Assembly: GCF_001048695.1 (NCBI RefSeq)
Contig: NZ_CVRB01000001.1
Location: 682,001 to 746,000, forward strand
Length of the DNA stretch: 64,000 nucleotides
Reading direction: 5' to 3'
From: Neobacillus massiliamazoniensis
GTDB taxonomy: Bacteria > Bacillota > Bacilli > Bacillales > Cytobacillaceae
Part shown: positions 1 to 9,800 of the stretch, piece after piece
Numbering within the stretch: position 1 is the stretch's first letter
How the letters are laid out: every line of letters starts with the position of its first letter
Translations under genes and position numbers: made by a program
The notes under the pieces: model-generated
What the model saw: only the letters and a program-made list of their open reading frames with translations
The model's database searches: none
Told to the model about the DNA's origin: nothing

Positions 1-233
1 CTTGTAAATGAACTAATTAACAAGATGAATGTTTCGGTAATAAAGCCAGGGATATCAAAATCTTTCCCAGTAAACCCTCCATTTGTATGGGTATTTAAAA
101 CAGCATAAGCAGAGAAAAATGTGCCAAATAAGAGACAGTCGGTTACAAGGAAAATCCAAAAGCCTAAAACCTTTAATTCCTCTAGGTCTACATGGCCATG
201 GTCGTGACCATGGTCCGTTACGCTCTGTGACAT
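1..233 (-). CDS. qoxC: Cytochrome aa3 quinol oxidase subunit III, N-terminal part (cut by window edge)
   Basis: Only the first 77 codons are inside the window. The translation begins MSQSVTDHGHDHGHVDLEEL, with the His-rich N-terminus usual for Bacillus QoxC, and then enters the first transmembrane segment (LKVLGFWIFLVTDCLLFGTF). Subunit III is a membrane protein of the haem-copper menaquinol oxidase and stabilises the catalytic core. The start is supported by a GGAGG site on the minus strand just ahead of the ATG. It follows qoxB by 27 bp in the order qoxA-qoxB-qoxC, so it is the third gene of the operon. Assignment rests on the operon context and the N-terminal sequence; qoxD would be expected beyond the window. 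Confidence 0.9.
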   Translation of the reverse strand, partial: MSQSVTDHGHDHGHVDLEELKVLGFWIFLVTDCLLFGTFFSAYAVLNTHTNGGFTGKDFDIPGFITETFILLISSFT

Positions 234-260
234 ACTTACTACCTCCAAATTTACAGTTCG

Positions 261-2231
261 TTAAATCGAAGTTGGATTCCTTAAAGCTTTTTCCGTTCGT
301 TCAACTTCATCAGCTTGAATATAATAATCCGTATCATATTGGAATGATCGTACAAATAAAGTGACTGCAACCCCGATCAATCCTGCAAATCCCATCCAAT
401 ACCATTCGAACGTAAATCCAAATCCGGCAATAAAGAATAACGATGACATGATAAAAGGAATACCGGAATTTTTCGGCATATGAATCGGTTCGTATTTTGG
501 TGTTTCTTCTTTATATCCTTCTTGCCGCATTTCTTCTTTTTTATACCACCAAGCATCACGGCCTTTAACTTCAGGTATGATAGCAAAGTTGTATAATGGT
601 GCTGGAGAAGGAATCGACCATTCTAATGTACGACCATTCCAAGCATCTCCTGTTACATCACGTTTACCATATTTAATGCTATAAAGAATTTGCCAAACTT
701 GGATGATGAAGGCAATCCCCATCAAGAACGCACCAATAGAAGAGATGAAGTTGAGCGGAGCCCAGCCCATATCCCAACCAGCAGATTGGTTATACGTATA
801 AAGACGTCGAGTCATCCCCATAAAGCCAAGAGCATATTGCGGCATAAAGCATACATAGAAACCGATTTGCCATAACCAGAAACCCCATCTTCCGAGCGTT
901 TCATTTAATTCAAATCCAAAAATTTTTGGGAACCAATAGTACATACCTGCTAGATAACCGAACACAACACCACCGATTAACACTTGGTGGAAGTGGGCAA
1001 TCAAGAAGTAACTATTGTGATATTGATAGTCTGCAGGTGCTGCCGCAAGCATAACCCCAGTTGCACCGCCGACAAGGAAACATGGAACAAACGCAACCAT
1101 CCAAAGCATGGGTTGCGAAATCGTCACACGGCCACGGTACATCGTAAACAGCCAGTTGAAAACTTTCACACCAGTTGGAATGGCGATGATCATCGTACAA
1201 ATAGCAAAGACAATATTCACATCAACTCCGGCACCCATTGTAAAAAAGTGATGTACCCATGTATAGTAAGAAACTACGGCGATTGCAATCATCGAATAGA
1301 CCATGGAGGCGTAGCCAAAGATCCGTTTTTTAGAGAATGTTGCTACGACCTCAGAGAATACCCCGAAAGCAGGTAAGACAACGATGTAAACTTCAGGGTG
1401 ACCCCACATCCAAATTAAGTTGATATACATCATTGGGTTACCGCCTGCCGTTATGGTAAAGAAGTGTCCTCCAAGTAATCGGTCGATCGTTAACATGATT
1501 AATGCAACGGTAAGGATAGGAAATGCACCTAAAATGGCAATCGATGAAGATAAAACGGACCATGTAAATAATGGCATATCCCTTAAGCGCATGGATGGGG
1601 CGCGCATTTTTAAAATCGTTACGACAAAGTTAATCCCAGTTGCCAAACTGCCGATACCGGAAATTTGGATGCCCCAAATCCAGAAGTTTTGCCCCGGACC
1701 TGGGCTAAACATTTTTTCAGATAAAGGAGGATACGATAACCAGCCTGAACTTGGGGATCCACCAATCACAAAGGAGATATTAAAGAGCATGGCACCAATA
1801 AAAAACAACCAAAAACTAACTGCATTTAATAATGGATAGGCAACATCACGGGCACCAATTTGCAACGGAACAACGATATTAAATAAGGCAAACATAAAAG
1901 GCATTGCCATAAATAAAATCATGATGACTCCATGCGTTGTGAAAATTTCATTATAGTGGTCAGAAGCTAAAAAACGGTTATTTGGAACTGCCAGCTGTAA
2001 ACGCATTAAAATTGCATCTACCCCACCGCGGAAGAGCATCAGCAAAGCAGCTAAAAGGTACATAATACCAATTTTTTTATGGTCAACAGTTGTAAGCCAT
2101 TCTCTCCACAGCCAGCCCCATTTTTTTAAATAAGTAAGGGAGACTACAATCGCCACCACTGCCAAAACAATGGAAACATCTGCGCCATAAATCATTGGGT
2201 CGCCAGTTACAAAAAAATGCGATGTATTCAT
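261..2231 (-). CDS. qoxB: Cytochrome aa3 quinol oxidase subunit I
   Basis: Catalytic subunit of the proton-pumping menaquinol oxidase; it reduces O2 at a haem a3-CuB centre in the cytoplasmic membrane. The 656-residue length matches Bacillus QoxB. All metal ligands are visible: H100 (TTH, low-spin haem), H278 with the cross-linking tyrosine in WGHPEVY (278-282), the CuB pair H327-H328 in WVHHFF, and H413/H415 in AHFH (haem a3 and low-spin haem). About 14-15 hydrophobic segments are present. It lies 22 bp downstream of qoxA and upstream of qoxC on the same strand. No lesion is seen. The absence of a CuA site in the neighbouring subunit II supports a quinol rather than a cytochrome c oxidase. 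Confidence 0.97.
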   Translation of the reverse strand: MNTSHFFVTGDPMIYGADVSIVLAVVAIVVSLTYLKKWGWLWREWLTTVDHKKIGIMYLLAALLMLFRGGVDAILMRLQLAVPNNRFLASDHYNEIFTTHGVIMILFMAMPFMFALFNIVVPLQIGARDVAYPLLNAVSFWLFFIGAMLFNISFVIGGSPSSGWLSYPPLSEKMFSPGPGQNFWIWGIQISGIGSLATGINFVVTILKMRAPSMRLRDMPLFTWSVLSSSIAILGAFPILTVALIMLTIDRLLGGHFFTITAGGNPMMYINLIWMWGHPEVYIVVLPAFGVFSEVVATFSKKRIFGYASMVYSMIAIAVVSYYTWVHHFFTMGAGVDVNIVFAICTMIIAIPTGVKVFNWLFTMYRGRVTISQPMLWMVAFVPCFLVGGATGVMLAAAPADYQYHNSYFLIAHFHQVLIGGVVFGYLAGMYYWFPKIFGFELNETLGRWGFWLWQIGFYVCFMPQYALGFMGMTRRLYTYNQSAGWDMGWAPLNFISSIGAFLMGIAFIIQVWQILYSIKYGKRDVTGDAWNGRTLEWSIPSPAPLYNFAIIPEVKGRDAWWYKKEEMRQEGYKEETPKYEPIHMPKNSGIPFIMSSLFFIAGFGFTFEWYWMGFAGLIGVAVTLFVRSFQYDTDYYIQADEVERTEKALRNPTSI

Positions 2232-2253
2232 GGAATCATTTCCTCCTGTTTAA

Positions 2254-3162
2254 TCATTTTGTTTTTTGCATAGGCATGTCTTCACCCATATGGTGCATAT
2301 GGTGGTAATAGGTTCCGCCATTTTTATTTACGATGTTTTCATATAAATTCTTAGGAAAGGAAGAAAAGCTTAATTCTTTCACATTGCTTGGTTTTGACAA
2401 TTCTTTATAGCCAGCGTTTGTAAGAGGAAGAGAATTTTTCTTCAAATCAGCTGCCCATTTATTGAAATCCGCTTGACTTACAGCTTTTACCCTAAAGTGC
2501 ATATGGGCAAATCCTGTTCCGGTAAAATTAGCACCGGAACCGAAATAATTCCCTACTTTATTTGCCTGAAGCCACAATCCCATTGACATACCAGGCATCG
2601 TATATTCTTGACCTCCAAGCTGTGGTACCCAGAATGAATTCATCGGCGCATCAGAGGTTAAAACGAATTGAATGGGAACCCCTGCAGGAATGACCGCATA
2701 GTTGACCGTCGCGACCTTTTGACCAGGATACGTGAACAACCATTTCCAATCCATTGAAGTTACTTGAACAACAACCGGTTTAACATCCTTTACAGGAGGC
2801 TTGGATACCTTAATAGCAGTTTGAGCTGTGTAAAAACCAAGAATCGCTACAATCACAATTGGAATTCCCCACCAAACCACTTCCAGCACTTTGCTATCAT
2901 CCCATTCAGGTTGATATGGTGCATTGTTTCCTGGCCTATCTTTATAACGAATTAAAATATAAACAAAGATGACCAAAACAGGAATGATAACAATTGCACA
3001 TAAAATGGTAGATATAATAATCAAATTTAACTCATGTTGACCAACAGGTCCTTTTGGGTCAAGAACAATGTATTTACTCCTGTCACAACCAGCCAAAAGC
3101 ACTGTGCCCAACAAACTCAAGATAGAAAATTTACTATATCGAATCCATTTATTCACTTTCAT
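2254..3162 (-). CDS. qoxA: Cytochrome aa3 quinol oxidase subunit II (lipoprotein)
   Basis: Subunit II of the menaquinol oxidase, anchored as a lipoprotein. After a basic N-terminus the lipobox LLAGC is followed by two membrane segments and an extracytoplasmic cupredoxin domain (about residues 120-260). The CuA ligand set of cytochrome c oxidases is missing, as expected for a quinol oxidase. The C-terminus is His/Met-rich (YYHHMHHMGEDMPM). The frame stays open to 3237, but that part overlaps the predicted -10 box, so translation must start further in: either the ATG at 3162 (used here) or the GTG at 3156, which has the better spacing from the AAGGGG site. It is the first gene of qoxABC. Confidence 0.93.
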   Translation of the reverse strand: MKVNKWIRYSKFSILSLLGTVLLAGCDRSKYIVLDPKGPVGQHELNLIIISTILCAIVIIPVLVIFVYILIRYKDRPGNNAPYQPEWDDSKVLEVVWWGIPIVIVAILGFYTAQTAIKVSKPPVKDVKPVVVQVTSMDWKWLFTYPGQKVATVNYAVIPAGVPIQFVLTSDAPMNSFWVPQLGGQEYTMPGMSMGLWLQANKVGNYFGSGANFTGTGFAHMHFRVKAVSQADFNKWAADLKKNSLPLTNAGYKELSKPSNVKELSFSSFPKNLYENIVNKNGGTYYHHMHHMGEDMPMQKTK

Positions 3163-3227
3163 TTCCCCTTCGATGTAAGTTGTGTTATTCACATAAGTAA
3201 TAAATATGTTGCCCTTACTCAAACGGC

Positions 3228-3257
3228 ATAATACCAAAACATGTCATTTAATTGCAA
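3228..3257 (-). promoter_or_regulatory. Predicted sigma-A promoter of the qox operon
   Basis: On the minus strand TTGCAA (3252-3257) is separated by 18 bp from TATTAT (3228-3233), followed by a leader of about 60 nt to the qoxA start. Pattern match only. Confidence 0.45.
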
Positions 3258-3360
3258 ATTACGACAAGATGCCCATTTTTTCCCCAACAATTATTCCGTT
3301 CCAGTGAAAAGCTTAGATAAGAATTCGCGACAAAGTGGACAGTTTCCGTAGCTTAAATAA

Positions 3361-3402
3361 AAAACGCTACCCTTTTTTAATGATGTAAAAGGATAGCGGT
3401 TT
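3361..3402 (-). terminator. Terminator-like hairpin upstream of qox
   Basis: A 12-bp inverted repeat, CGCTACCCTTTT / AAAAGGATAGCG with one bulge, is followed on the minus strand by TTTTTT. No minus-strand gene lies directly upstream, so it may insulate qox from read-through. The rest of 3258-3634 shows nothing else I can support. Confidence 0.5.
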
Positions 3403-3634
3403 TGGGTAAGGAACACATTGTTAGATTGACTTTATAATCATGGTTGTGCCCTCTATTAAGTTGAAAATATCTTAGTTGCTCCTTTTTAAAAATCAATACG
3501 ATTATGATGCAAAATGTTCTATCTGCATTGGATGACTATGGTAATATTGATTCAAGTTGCAATCAATCATAGCCTTATTTCTCAATGAATATCATTTTTC
3601 TTGCAATATCTATATTAGGAAAGGGGAATTTAAA

Positions 3635-4176
3635 ATGGAAAAAACCGTTAAAATATTGGCTATATCGGGGAGTCTTCGTCAAAAGTCCTCCAATACAGCA
3701 TTAATGAAAGCCATTATCGCATTATCCCAGAAAACATGGAATTTACCATCTATGGCGGGTTGGGTGACCTTCCGCATTTTAACCCTGATATCGATGTCGA
3801 CGATGGGCCTCTTTCTGTTGGGGATCTGAGGACACAGCTTAAGGAGGCAGACGGTGTGCTTATATGTACACCGGAATATGGAAACGGTGTGCCTGGCGTT
3901 TAAAAAAATGTACTGGACTGGATCGTATCCTCAGGCGAGTTTATGAATAAACCTACAGCGCTAATCAGTGCGTCACCATCCCCTATGGGCGGTGATAAAG
4001 CGCATGCTTCACTTCTGCTTACCCTAAAAATGATCAATGCCGCGATTGTAGAAGGTGGAACGATGATGATCCCACACATCGGTTTGAAATTAAATAAAGA
4101 AGGCGTTATTACAGATCTCGATACGAAGCAAAAGTTACTATCTATACTAGGGGTGCTTGAGCAGGCTAGTCTTTAA
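3635..4176 (+). pseudogene. NAD(P)H-dependent FMN reductase, decayed (frameshift plus nonsense)
   Basis: The start (ILAISGSLRQKSSNTALM) is the phosphate-binding loop of NADPH-dependent FMN reductases, flavodoxin-fold enzymes of about 180 residues that use FMN to reduce quinones, azo dyes or chromate. After codon 29 the match moves to another frame (IPENMEFTIYGGLGDLPHF...), which fits one lost base near 3722-3726. The second frame runs through TPEYGNGVPGV and then hits TAA at 3901-3903, where the family has leucine (TTA), before continuing KNVLDWIVSSGEF to the normal C-terminus. One indel and one substitution together suggest real decay rather than a single sequencing error. An AAAGGGG site precedes the ATG. 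Confidence 0.85.
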
Positions 4177-4207
4177 TCAGAGCAAACTATGTAGTTGATT
4201 TTAAATT

Positions 4208-4229
4208 AAAGGGAGTGAACACTCCCTTT
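4208..4229 (+). terminator. Hairpin after the FMN reductase pseudogene
   Basis: Perfect inverted repeat AAAGGGAGT-GAAC-ACTCCCTTT, followed by AAAAATTTA. Probable terminator of the decayed gene; the U-tract is weak. Confidence 0.5.
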
Positions 4230-4423
4230 AAAAATTTATAAAAATTGTATATCGACTTCCCTCTGAAACAAATTAAACTTGCAGAATCAACTTTTAGAAT
4301 ACATCTTTATAAGGGTTCATCTCATTTTTTTGTTTGGGTAACAAAGAATTTCTTAACTTGATGGCAATGGGGTTCCGACATAAAAACACGCATATCATAC
4401 GCTAAAAATTCAGAAATACAAAA

Positions 4424-4463
4424 AACCCGATCTTCACTATGGAAAGCTGAAGATCGAGTTCTT
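4424..4463. terminator. Terminator-like hairpin in gene-free stretch
   Basis: Inverted repeat built on CGATCTTCA / TGAAGATCG with A-rich 5' and T-rich 3' flanks, so it could stop transcription in either direction. It lies between the pseudogene and the 52-bp array. Confidence 0.45.
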
Positions 4464-4562
4464 TATGGATTCACTTAATGTTTAAACAAAATTAGGATTA
4501 TTGGGATATTCTTTTACATTACTGATATCAGGAAAAAATCATTTTAACGGGAAACTAGTGGT

Positions 4563-5243
4563 CTTCTACTTTCCCCAAATTAGGGTTTTCATTTTTTCAG
4601 GAAACTAGAGCCCTTCTACTTTCCCCTAAATAGACAAATTTCATTTTTTCGGGAATCTAAAGCCCTTCTACTTTCCCCAAATTAGGCAAATTTCATTTTT
4701 TCGGGAATCTAGAGCCCTTCTACTTTCCCCAAAATAGATAAATTTCATTTTTTCGGGAAACTAAAAGCCTTCTACTTTCCCCTAAATAGGCAAATTTCAT
4801 TTTTTCGAAAAACTAGAGCCCTTCTACTTTCCCCTAAATAGACAAATTTCATTTTTTCGGGAATCTAGAGCCCTTCTACTTTCCCCTAAATAGATAAATT
4901 TCATTTTTTCGGGAAACTAAAGGCCTTCTACTTTCCCCTAAATAGACAAATTTCATTTTTTCGGGAATCTAGAGCCTTTCTACTTTCCCCAAATTAGGCA
5001 AATTTCATTTTTTCGGGAATCTAGAGCCCTTCTACTTTCCCCAAATTAGGCAAATTTCATTTTTTCGGGAATCTAGAGCCCTTCTACTTTCCCCAAATTA
5101 GGCAAATTTCAATTTTTCGGGAATCTAGAGCCCTTCTACTTTCCCCAAATTAGGTAAATTTCATTTTTTCGGGAATCTAGGGCCCTTCTACTTTCCCCAA
5201 ATTAGGCAAATTTCAATTTTTCAGGAATCTAGAGCCCTTCTAC
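4563..5243. repeat. Tandem array A: about 14 units of 52 bp
   Basis: The anchor CTTCTACTTTCCCC recurs (CTTCTAC in the last copy, CTTTCTAC in one) at 4563, 4613, 4665, 4717, 4769, 4821, 4873, 4925, 4977, 5029, 5081, 5133, 5185 and 5237, a 52-bp period apart from the first step of 50. Each unit has an imperfect inverted repeat (GGGAAACTAGA ... TTCTACTTTCCC, about 27 bp) and an AT-rich spacer ending CATTTTTTC. Units differ at a few positions and no frame is open through the array, so it is non-coding. The array ends abruptly inside a unit at TTCTACGGAAGATG. No genes are seen in 4230-5365. Confidence 0.95.
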
Positions 5244-5287
5244 GGAAGATGCGTCTTCCAGGTCAAAGTATCTCTATATCCCCTTCA

Positions 5288-5338
5288 AGACACTGACTAA
5301 TCATGTTCACAAATAAACCATCATTAGTCAGTCTCTTT
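5288..5338. terminator. Hairpin downstream of a small minus-strand ORF
   Basis: Perfect 10-bp arms ACTGACTAAT (5292-5301) and ATTAGTCAGT (5323-5332). It may end the transcript of the 42-codon ORF on the minus strand; the T-run (TCTCTTTTA) is better on the plus strand. Confidence 0.35.
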
Positions 5339-5365
5339 TACTTTATCAATAATTTTTTAAACTCA

Positions 5366-5494
5366 CTATTGCTTTTTAACAGGAGTACATACAGAATAAA
5401 TACTTTCAACTGGATATGATACATTGACTTCAATGATCTTAAAACCATCTTTATTGTCTTTATTGCTAATCGTAATCATTTTCTCAAAATTCAT
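5366..5494 (-). CDS. Small hypothetical protein, 42 residues
   Basis: ATG-initiated frame of 42 codons reading MNFEKMITISNKDNKDGFKI, followed by EVNVSYPVESIYSVCTPVKKQ after one isoleucine. An AGGAAGG sequence lies about 11 nt upstream, somewhat far for a ribosome binding site. Codon use is ordinary and the product is soluble and charged, with no membrane segment and one cysteine. I do not recognise a family. It could equally be a chance frame; its support is the start site, the composition and a hairpin about 30 bp after the stop. Confidence 0.35.
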   Translation of the reverse strand: MNFEKMITISNKDNKDGFKIIEVNVSYPVESIYSVCTPVKKQ

Positions 5495-5699
5495 CCTTCG
5501 CTCTTCCTTCCTAACTCATTTCTCACACAGAAGTTAATATATGATGGAATCTAAAAAATGTGACACTTTTTTATAAAATTATACTGATGATATAGGACTA
5601 ATTTTAAACTACCTGGATAATTTTTTCGGCATTTAAATAAAAGAGATGAAATAGAAAGTACAAAAAGCAAGATAAAAACTACAGTCCCTTCAGATAATG

Positions 5700-5733
5700 A
5701 AAAAGGATCGCCTTTTCTTGGCGATCCTTTTTA
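5700..5733 (-). terminator. Terminator of the secreted Thr/Pro-rich gene
   Basis: Perfect stem AAAAAGGATCGCC / GGCGATCCTTTTT with a short loop, A-rich and T-rich on opposite sides, 22 bp past the stop codon of the minus-strand gene. It could work in both directions. Confidence 0.85.
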
Positions 5734-5754
5734 TAGCATTACTTTTTTTTATCC

Positions 5755-6381
5755 TTAACGGCTCGCAGCTTTGTATTTTGCGGCCTGAGAAACTTGTTTT
5801 CCATGGTTGGTTGTCATCGTTGGGGTCGTCGGTGCAGTCGCGGAAGCTGATTTCTTGCTTTTCGTTGCCGCTGCAGTGGTTTTTGAATTCGACTTAGTGT
5901 TTCTAGCAGGTGCCACGTTAGTTACAGGTGTTGTGCTAGTTACAGGTGTTGTGCTGGTTACAGGTGCTGTGCTAGTTACAGGTGCTGTGCTAGTTACAGG
6001 TAATGTTTTAGTAACAGGTACAGCTGCAGGTGCAGGTGTACTGGCAGTCCTTGAAGTAGCACTAATTGTCGTCGGATTCTTTTGAATCATGGCTGTGTCT
6101 TGATCACTCTTGTTTCCATTTTTCAATGTCGCTTGGGGAGTAGTAATATTATTAGAAAGCGTGGGTTGAGCATCTATTACATCCGTTATTAATGTTCGAT
6201 CTTTCACCGATTTATCTGTTTGATTGATATTATCCGCTATTTTTTTGTGTTCTGAATTGGATGATACATGCCCTTTCGACAATCGTTTAAAAGAATGATC
6301 GGCTAACAAGGCGTTGGCCGCAGAAAACGTAAGGGCTCCCACTAACACCATAGTTAGGGCTCCTTTAGTTGATTTGTTCAT
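5755..6381 (-). CDS. Secreted or surface Thr/Pro/Ala-rich low-complexity protein
   Basis: A 208-residue product. The N-terminus (MNKSTKGALTMVLVGALTFS AANALLA) is a classic signal peptide with cleavage likely near ANA-LLA. The middle, about residues 105-155, is an imperfect repeat of T-S-T-x-P-V (five copies, plus VTKTLPV and VTNVAP variants). The C-terminus is Lys/Ser/Thr-rich and then TPTMTTNHGKQVSQAAKYKA. There are no cysteines, no LPxTG sorting signal and no recognisable catalytic domain. The start at 6381 is chosen over an in-frame upstream ATG because GAGGGG sits six bases ahead of it. It could be a flexible exported linker or coat-type protein; I cannot assign a function. Confidence 0.75.
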   Translation of the reverse strand: MNKSTKGALTMVLVGALTFSAANALLADHSFKRLSKGHVSSNSEHKKIADNINQTDKSVKDRTLITDVIDAQPTLSNNITTPQATLKNGNKSDQDTAMIQKNPTTISATSRTASTPAPAAVPVTKTLPVTSTAPVTSTAPVTSTTPVTSTTPVTNVAPARNTKSNSKTTAAATKSKKSASATAPTTPTMTTNHGKQVSQAAKYKAASR

Positions 6382-6869
6382 ATTTTTCCCCTCGTATCTA
6401 TTTGTGCACAATTACAATACAAGATTTCGTCTACCTCTAAATGGTTATGGGGGTATTTTCTCACTTTTTCTGCCCTGTCGATTACTCTCGTTTGCTTTGT
6501 CTCCATAAAGAAAAGGTGACTTACCCTATAATTGTCTATACAAAAAAGAAAAGTAGTTTTTCACAACGCCTCTCTCATAGCTGCTCAATCAAAAGTGATA
6601 ATAAACACCAAAAATGTACTCCGATACCATTAAAAAATTTTCAGCCTACCCCCAAAATTCAAAAATGATTAACTAACCTTTTTGTGGTTATTCATTTTTT
6701 GTCGAATAAAAATCGGTACGCTTGATATAGGCTATTCATGTTAGACTTTCCAGTTAAAGGTTTCCATCACCGGAATGTAATACTTTTACAAATTTTAATA
6801 ATATAAAATCAAACTATTAAAATTCAATTATACATTTTTCGACATATACACCTATAAGGAGGCATCTTA

Positions 6870-9800
6870 GTGAATCGAGTTTTTAGGTGGATTGTTAGAT
6901 CATGGTTTGCACCTGTCACGGGAAGTGGAGGAGCTGTTGCGAGTTCACTTGGTTTTTTCCTGAGCTTTTTGCCTTTATATAGTTTAAGAATTCCATTATT
7001 GCTCGTTCTTTCGCTTTTGTTTCGTCTTAATATTGTTGCCTTATTCCTTGGAACGCTAATTCCGATTTTTATTCCTATGATTCGTCATTTGCCCTTCCTG
7101 AATTTACATGTATTGGAAGAACACTTTCCAACACTGGCTAGTATGAATTCCTGGTTATTTTCTACCATCAATCATAAAATGCATTTTTCACCAAGCATTG
7201 CAATAGGAATTCTTGGGGGAGGAATCGGTCTTGTCTGTTATTTTTTCTTCCATTGGTTTTACAATTTAGGGCTTAAAAAAAAGGAGCGAAAGCAAGAACA
7301 TGTTTTTCTTGACCCAGCCAAACGGCGTTGGTCAATTATTAAACGAATAAGTGCAGGATTTACTATATTTATTGTTTTAGTATCCATTATTTTTATTGAA
7401 AGCCTTAATACAGACCCGGTGTTACCCGGCCTGCAATTGAATAAAAGGGCAGCATCGAGTGGGATCGATCCAATTAATCAACGTTTAAGTGAAGAACAAC
7501 TTGCTTCACAACTTCAAAATATCAATCCTTCCCCTCTTATTCAAAAAGATAATGGTCAACGGAACAATAATCAAATGGCAGGCAAACAAGAAGTTTTCGG
7601 TTTTTACGTTAATTGGGATGTAAACAGCAAAACTTCTTTTAAAAAAAATATCAATTCTATCACAACTTTAATACCTGAGTGGCTGCAGCTTACTCCCGAG
7701 CTTACCTTTAAATCGAGCACTGACTCTTCTATTTCTTTGGAGGCAAAGGCACATCATATCAAGATTCTCCCATTAGTTAATAATTATATTAATAATAAAT
7801 GGGATTCAGAAACTCTTCACCGGGTATTTACTACTCCCGGTGCTGAAGATCTTTTTATTAAAAATTTGTTGGCTTATGTGAGAACAAATAACTTTGACGG
7901 TATCAACGTTGACTTTGAAAATATCAATGAAAATGATAAAGCTAATTTCACTCAATTTATGGGTAAGTTATCAGAGCAATTTCATCAGCATGGTCTTATG
8001 GTAACAATGGATATCCCGCCAATGAACAATAGTTATAACTATGCTTCTTTAGCAACTGATGTTGATAGGATGATTGTCATGCTATATGACCAGCACACCT
8101 CCCTGACTAAACCGGGACCCGTCGCTCCATCTGATTGGGTAAAAGAAAGCTTAAACCAGCTTCATATTCCATCCCAAAAATTGATTCTGAGTTTAGGAAG
8201 CTACGGTTACGACTGGGAAGAAAACTCTAATCAGCCCGCAGATACGATGACGTTCGGGGATATCCTGAACTTAGGTATTGGTACGAACCTCCAAATTTAT
8301 TGGAATAAGCAAGCAGGCAACCCTTATTTGCGCTACAAAATAGACGGAAAGAAACATATTGTTTGGTTTTTAGATGCAGCTACATTTTATAATCAAATGA
8401 AGGTAGCGATAGATAGTGGATCAAAAGGAATAGCGATTTGGCGTCTTGGTTCTGAAGATCCTTCTATCTGGAATTTCATTAATAAACCACAGGAAATACA
8501 AAATCCAGCAAATGCCATGAAAACCTTGGTCAGTCCTGAACTTGTTCACTATACAGGTGCTGGAGAGATATTAAAAATCGTTTCTCAACCAGAAAACGGT
8601 AAAAGAACGATTCAATCCAATTCAAATGGTATTATCCAAGAAGAAACCTATACAACATTGCCAAAGCCTTTTGAAGTGGTTCGTTATGGTAAACCGAAAA
8701 CAAAGGAAGTCGCCCTTACCTTTGATGACGGACCTGATCCAATCTATACTCCACAAATATTGGACATTTTGGACAAGAATCATATAAAAGGGACCTTCTT
8801 TATGGTTGGAAGGAATGCTGAACTGCATCCTGAACTGATTGAAAGGATGTATAAGGAAGGTCATGAAATAGGGAGCCATACCTTTACCCATCCTGATATT
8901 GCATCCACCACACCATTTCAAACGAAAATGGAGCTAAATGCTAATCAGCGTTTATTTGAGGAAATTACGGGTCATTCAATGAATCTTTTCCGTCCTCCTT
9001 ATGTGGCAGATGCGGAACCGAACACGAGGAGCGAACTACTGCCGATCTTGCGGGCACAGGATATGGGTTACACCATGGTCGGTGAATTAATAGACCCTAA
9101 TGATTGGCAAAAACCTTCTAGTAATGAAATTGTGAAGCGGGTATTGGACCAACTGCCAAATGGAAATGTGATTTTGCTCCATGATGCCGGTGGTGACCGC
9201 TCCAACACGGTAAAAGCCTTGCCTATTATTATTAAAGAACTTAAAAAGCGCGGCTACACCTTTACCACCGTTGGTCATCTTATAGGAAAAAGTGATAGTC
9301 AGATTATGCCCCCTGCTAATCAGGACAGCACTTATTTTGTCTATGACAAGGCTGTATTTAAGGTCTTACAAGGCTGGCGTTTAGGTTTAAGCTTTCTGTT
9401 CTACTCAGCTATCATTTTAGGAATCCTGCGCCTGGTGCTCTTTGTTTTCCTTTCTAGAAAGCAAGTAAAAAGTTATAAACAGACTCTGATTGACCCTGGC
9501 TTTACACCCTTTGTAAGTGTCGTGATTGCTGCCTATAACGAGGAAAAAGTAATTTGCAAAACGATTGATTCTATCTTATCCAGCGATTATCGGAATTTTG
9601 AGGTACTAATTATCGACGATGGATCAAAGGATCATACTGCTGATGTTGTTCAAGAAACTTATCCAGATAATCCTCTCATCAGATTAATTAAAAAAACCAA
9701 TGGAGGAAAATCTTCTGCTGTAAATCTTGGTTTTAAAGAAGCACAAGGGGAAATCGTGGTTGCACTTGACGCTGATACACTTATTGCTGAAAATGCAATC

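Noticed and set aside
4563-5243. CRISPR array
   Set aside because: Units are contiguous 52-bp tandem repeats with variation spread over the unit; there are no unique spacers between constant repeats and no cas genes. The same holds for the arrays at 36994 and 60910.
5807-6085. Plus-strand ORF of Val/Thr/Gly repeats
   Set aside because: Antisense reading of the Thr/Pro repeats of the secreted protein on the minus strand, which has a signal peptide, start site and terminator.
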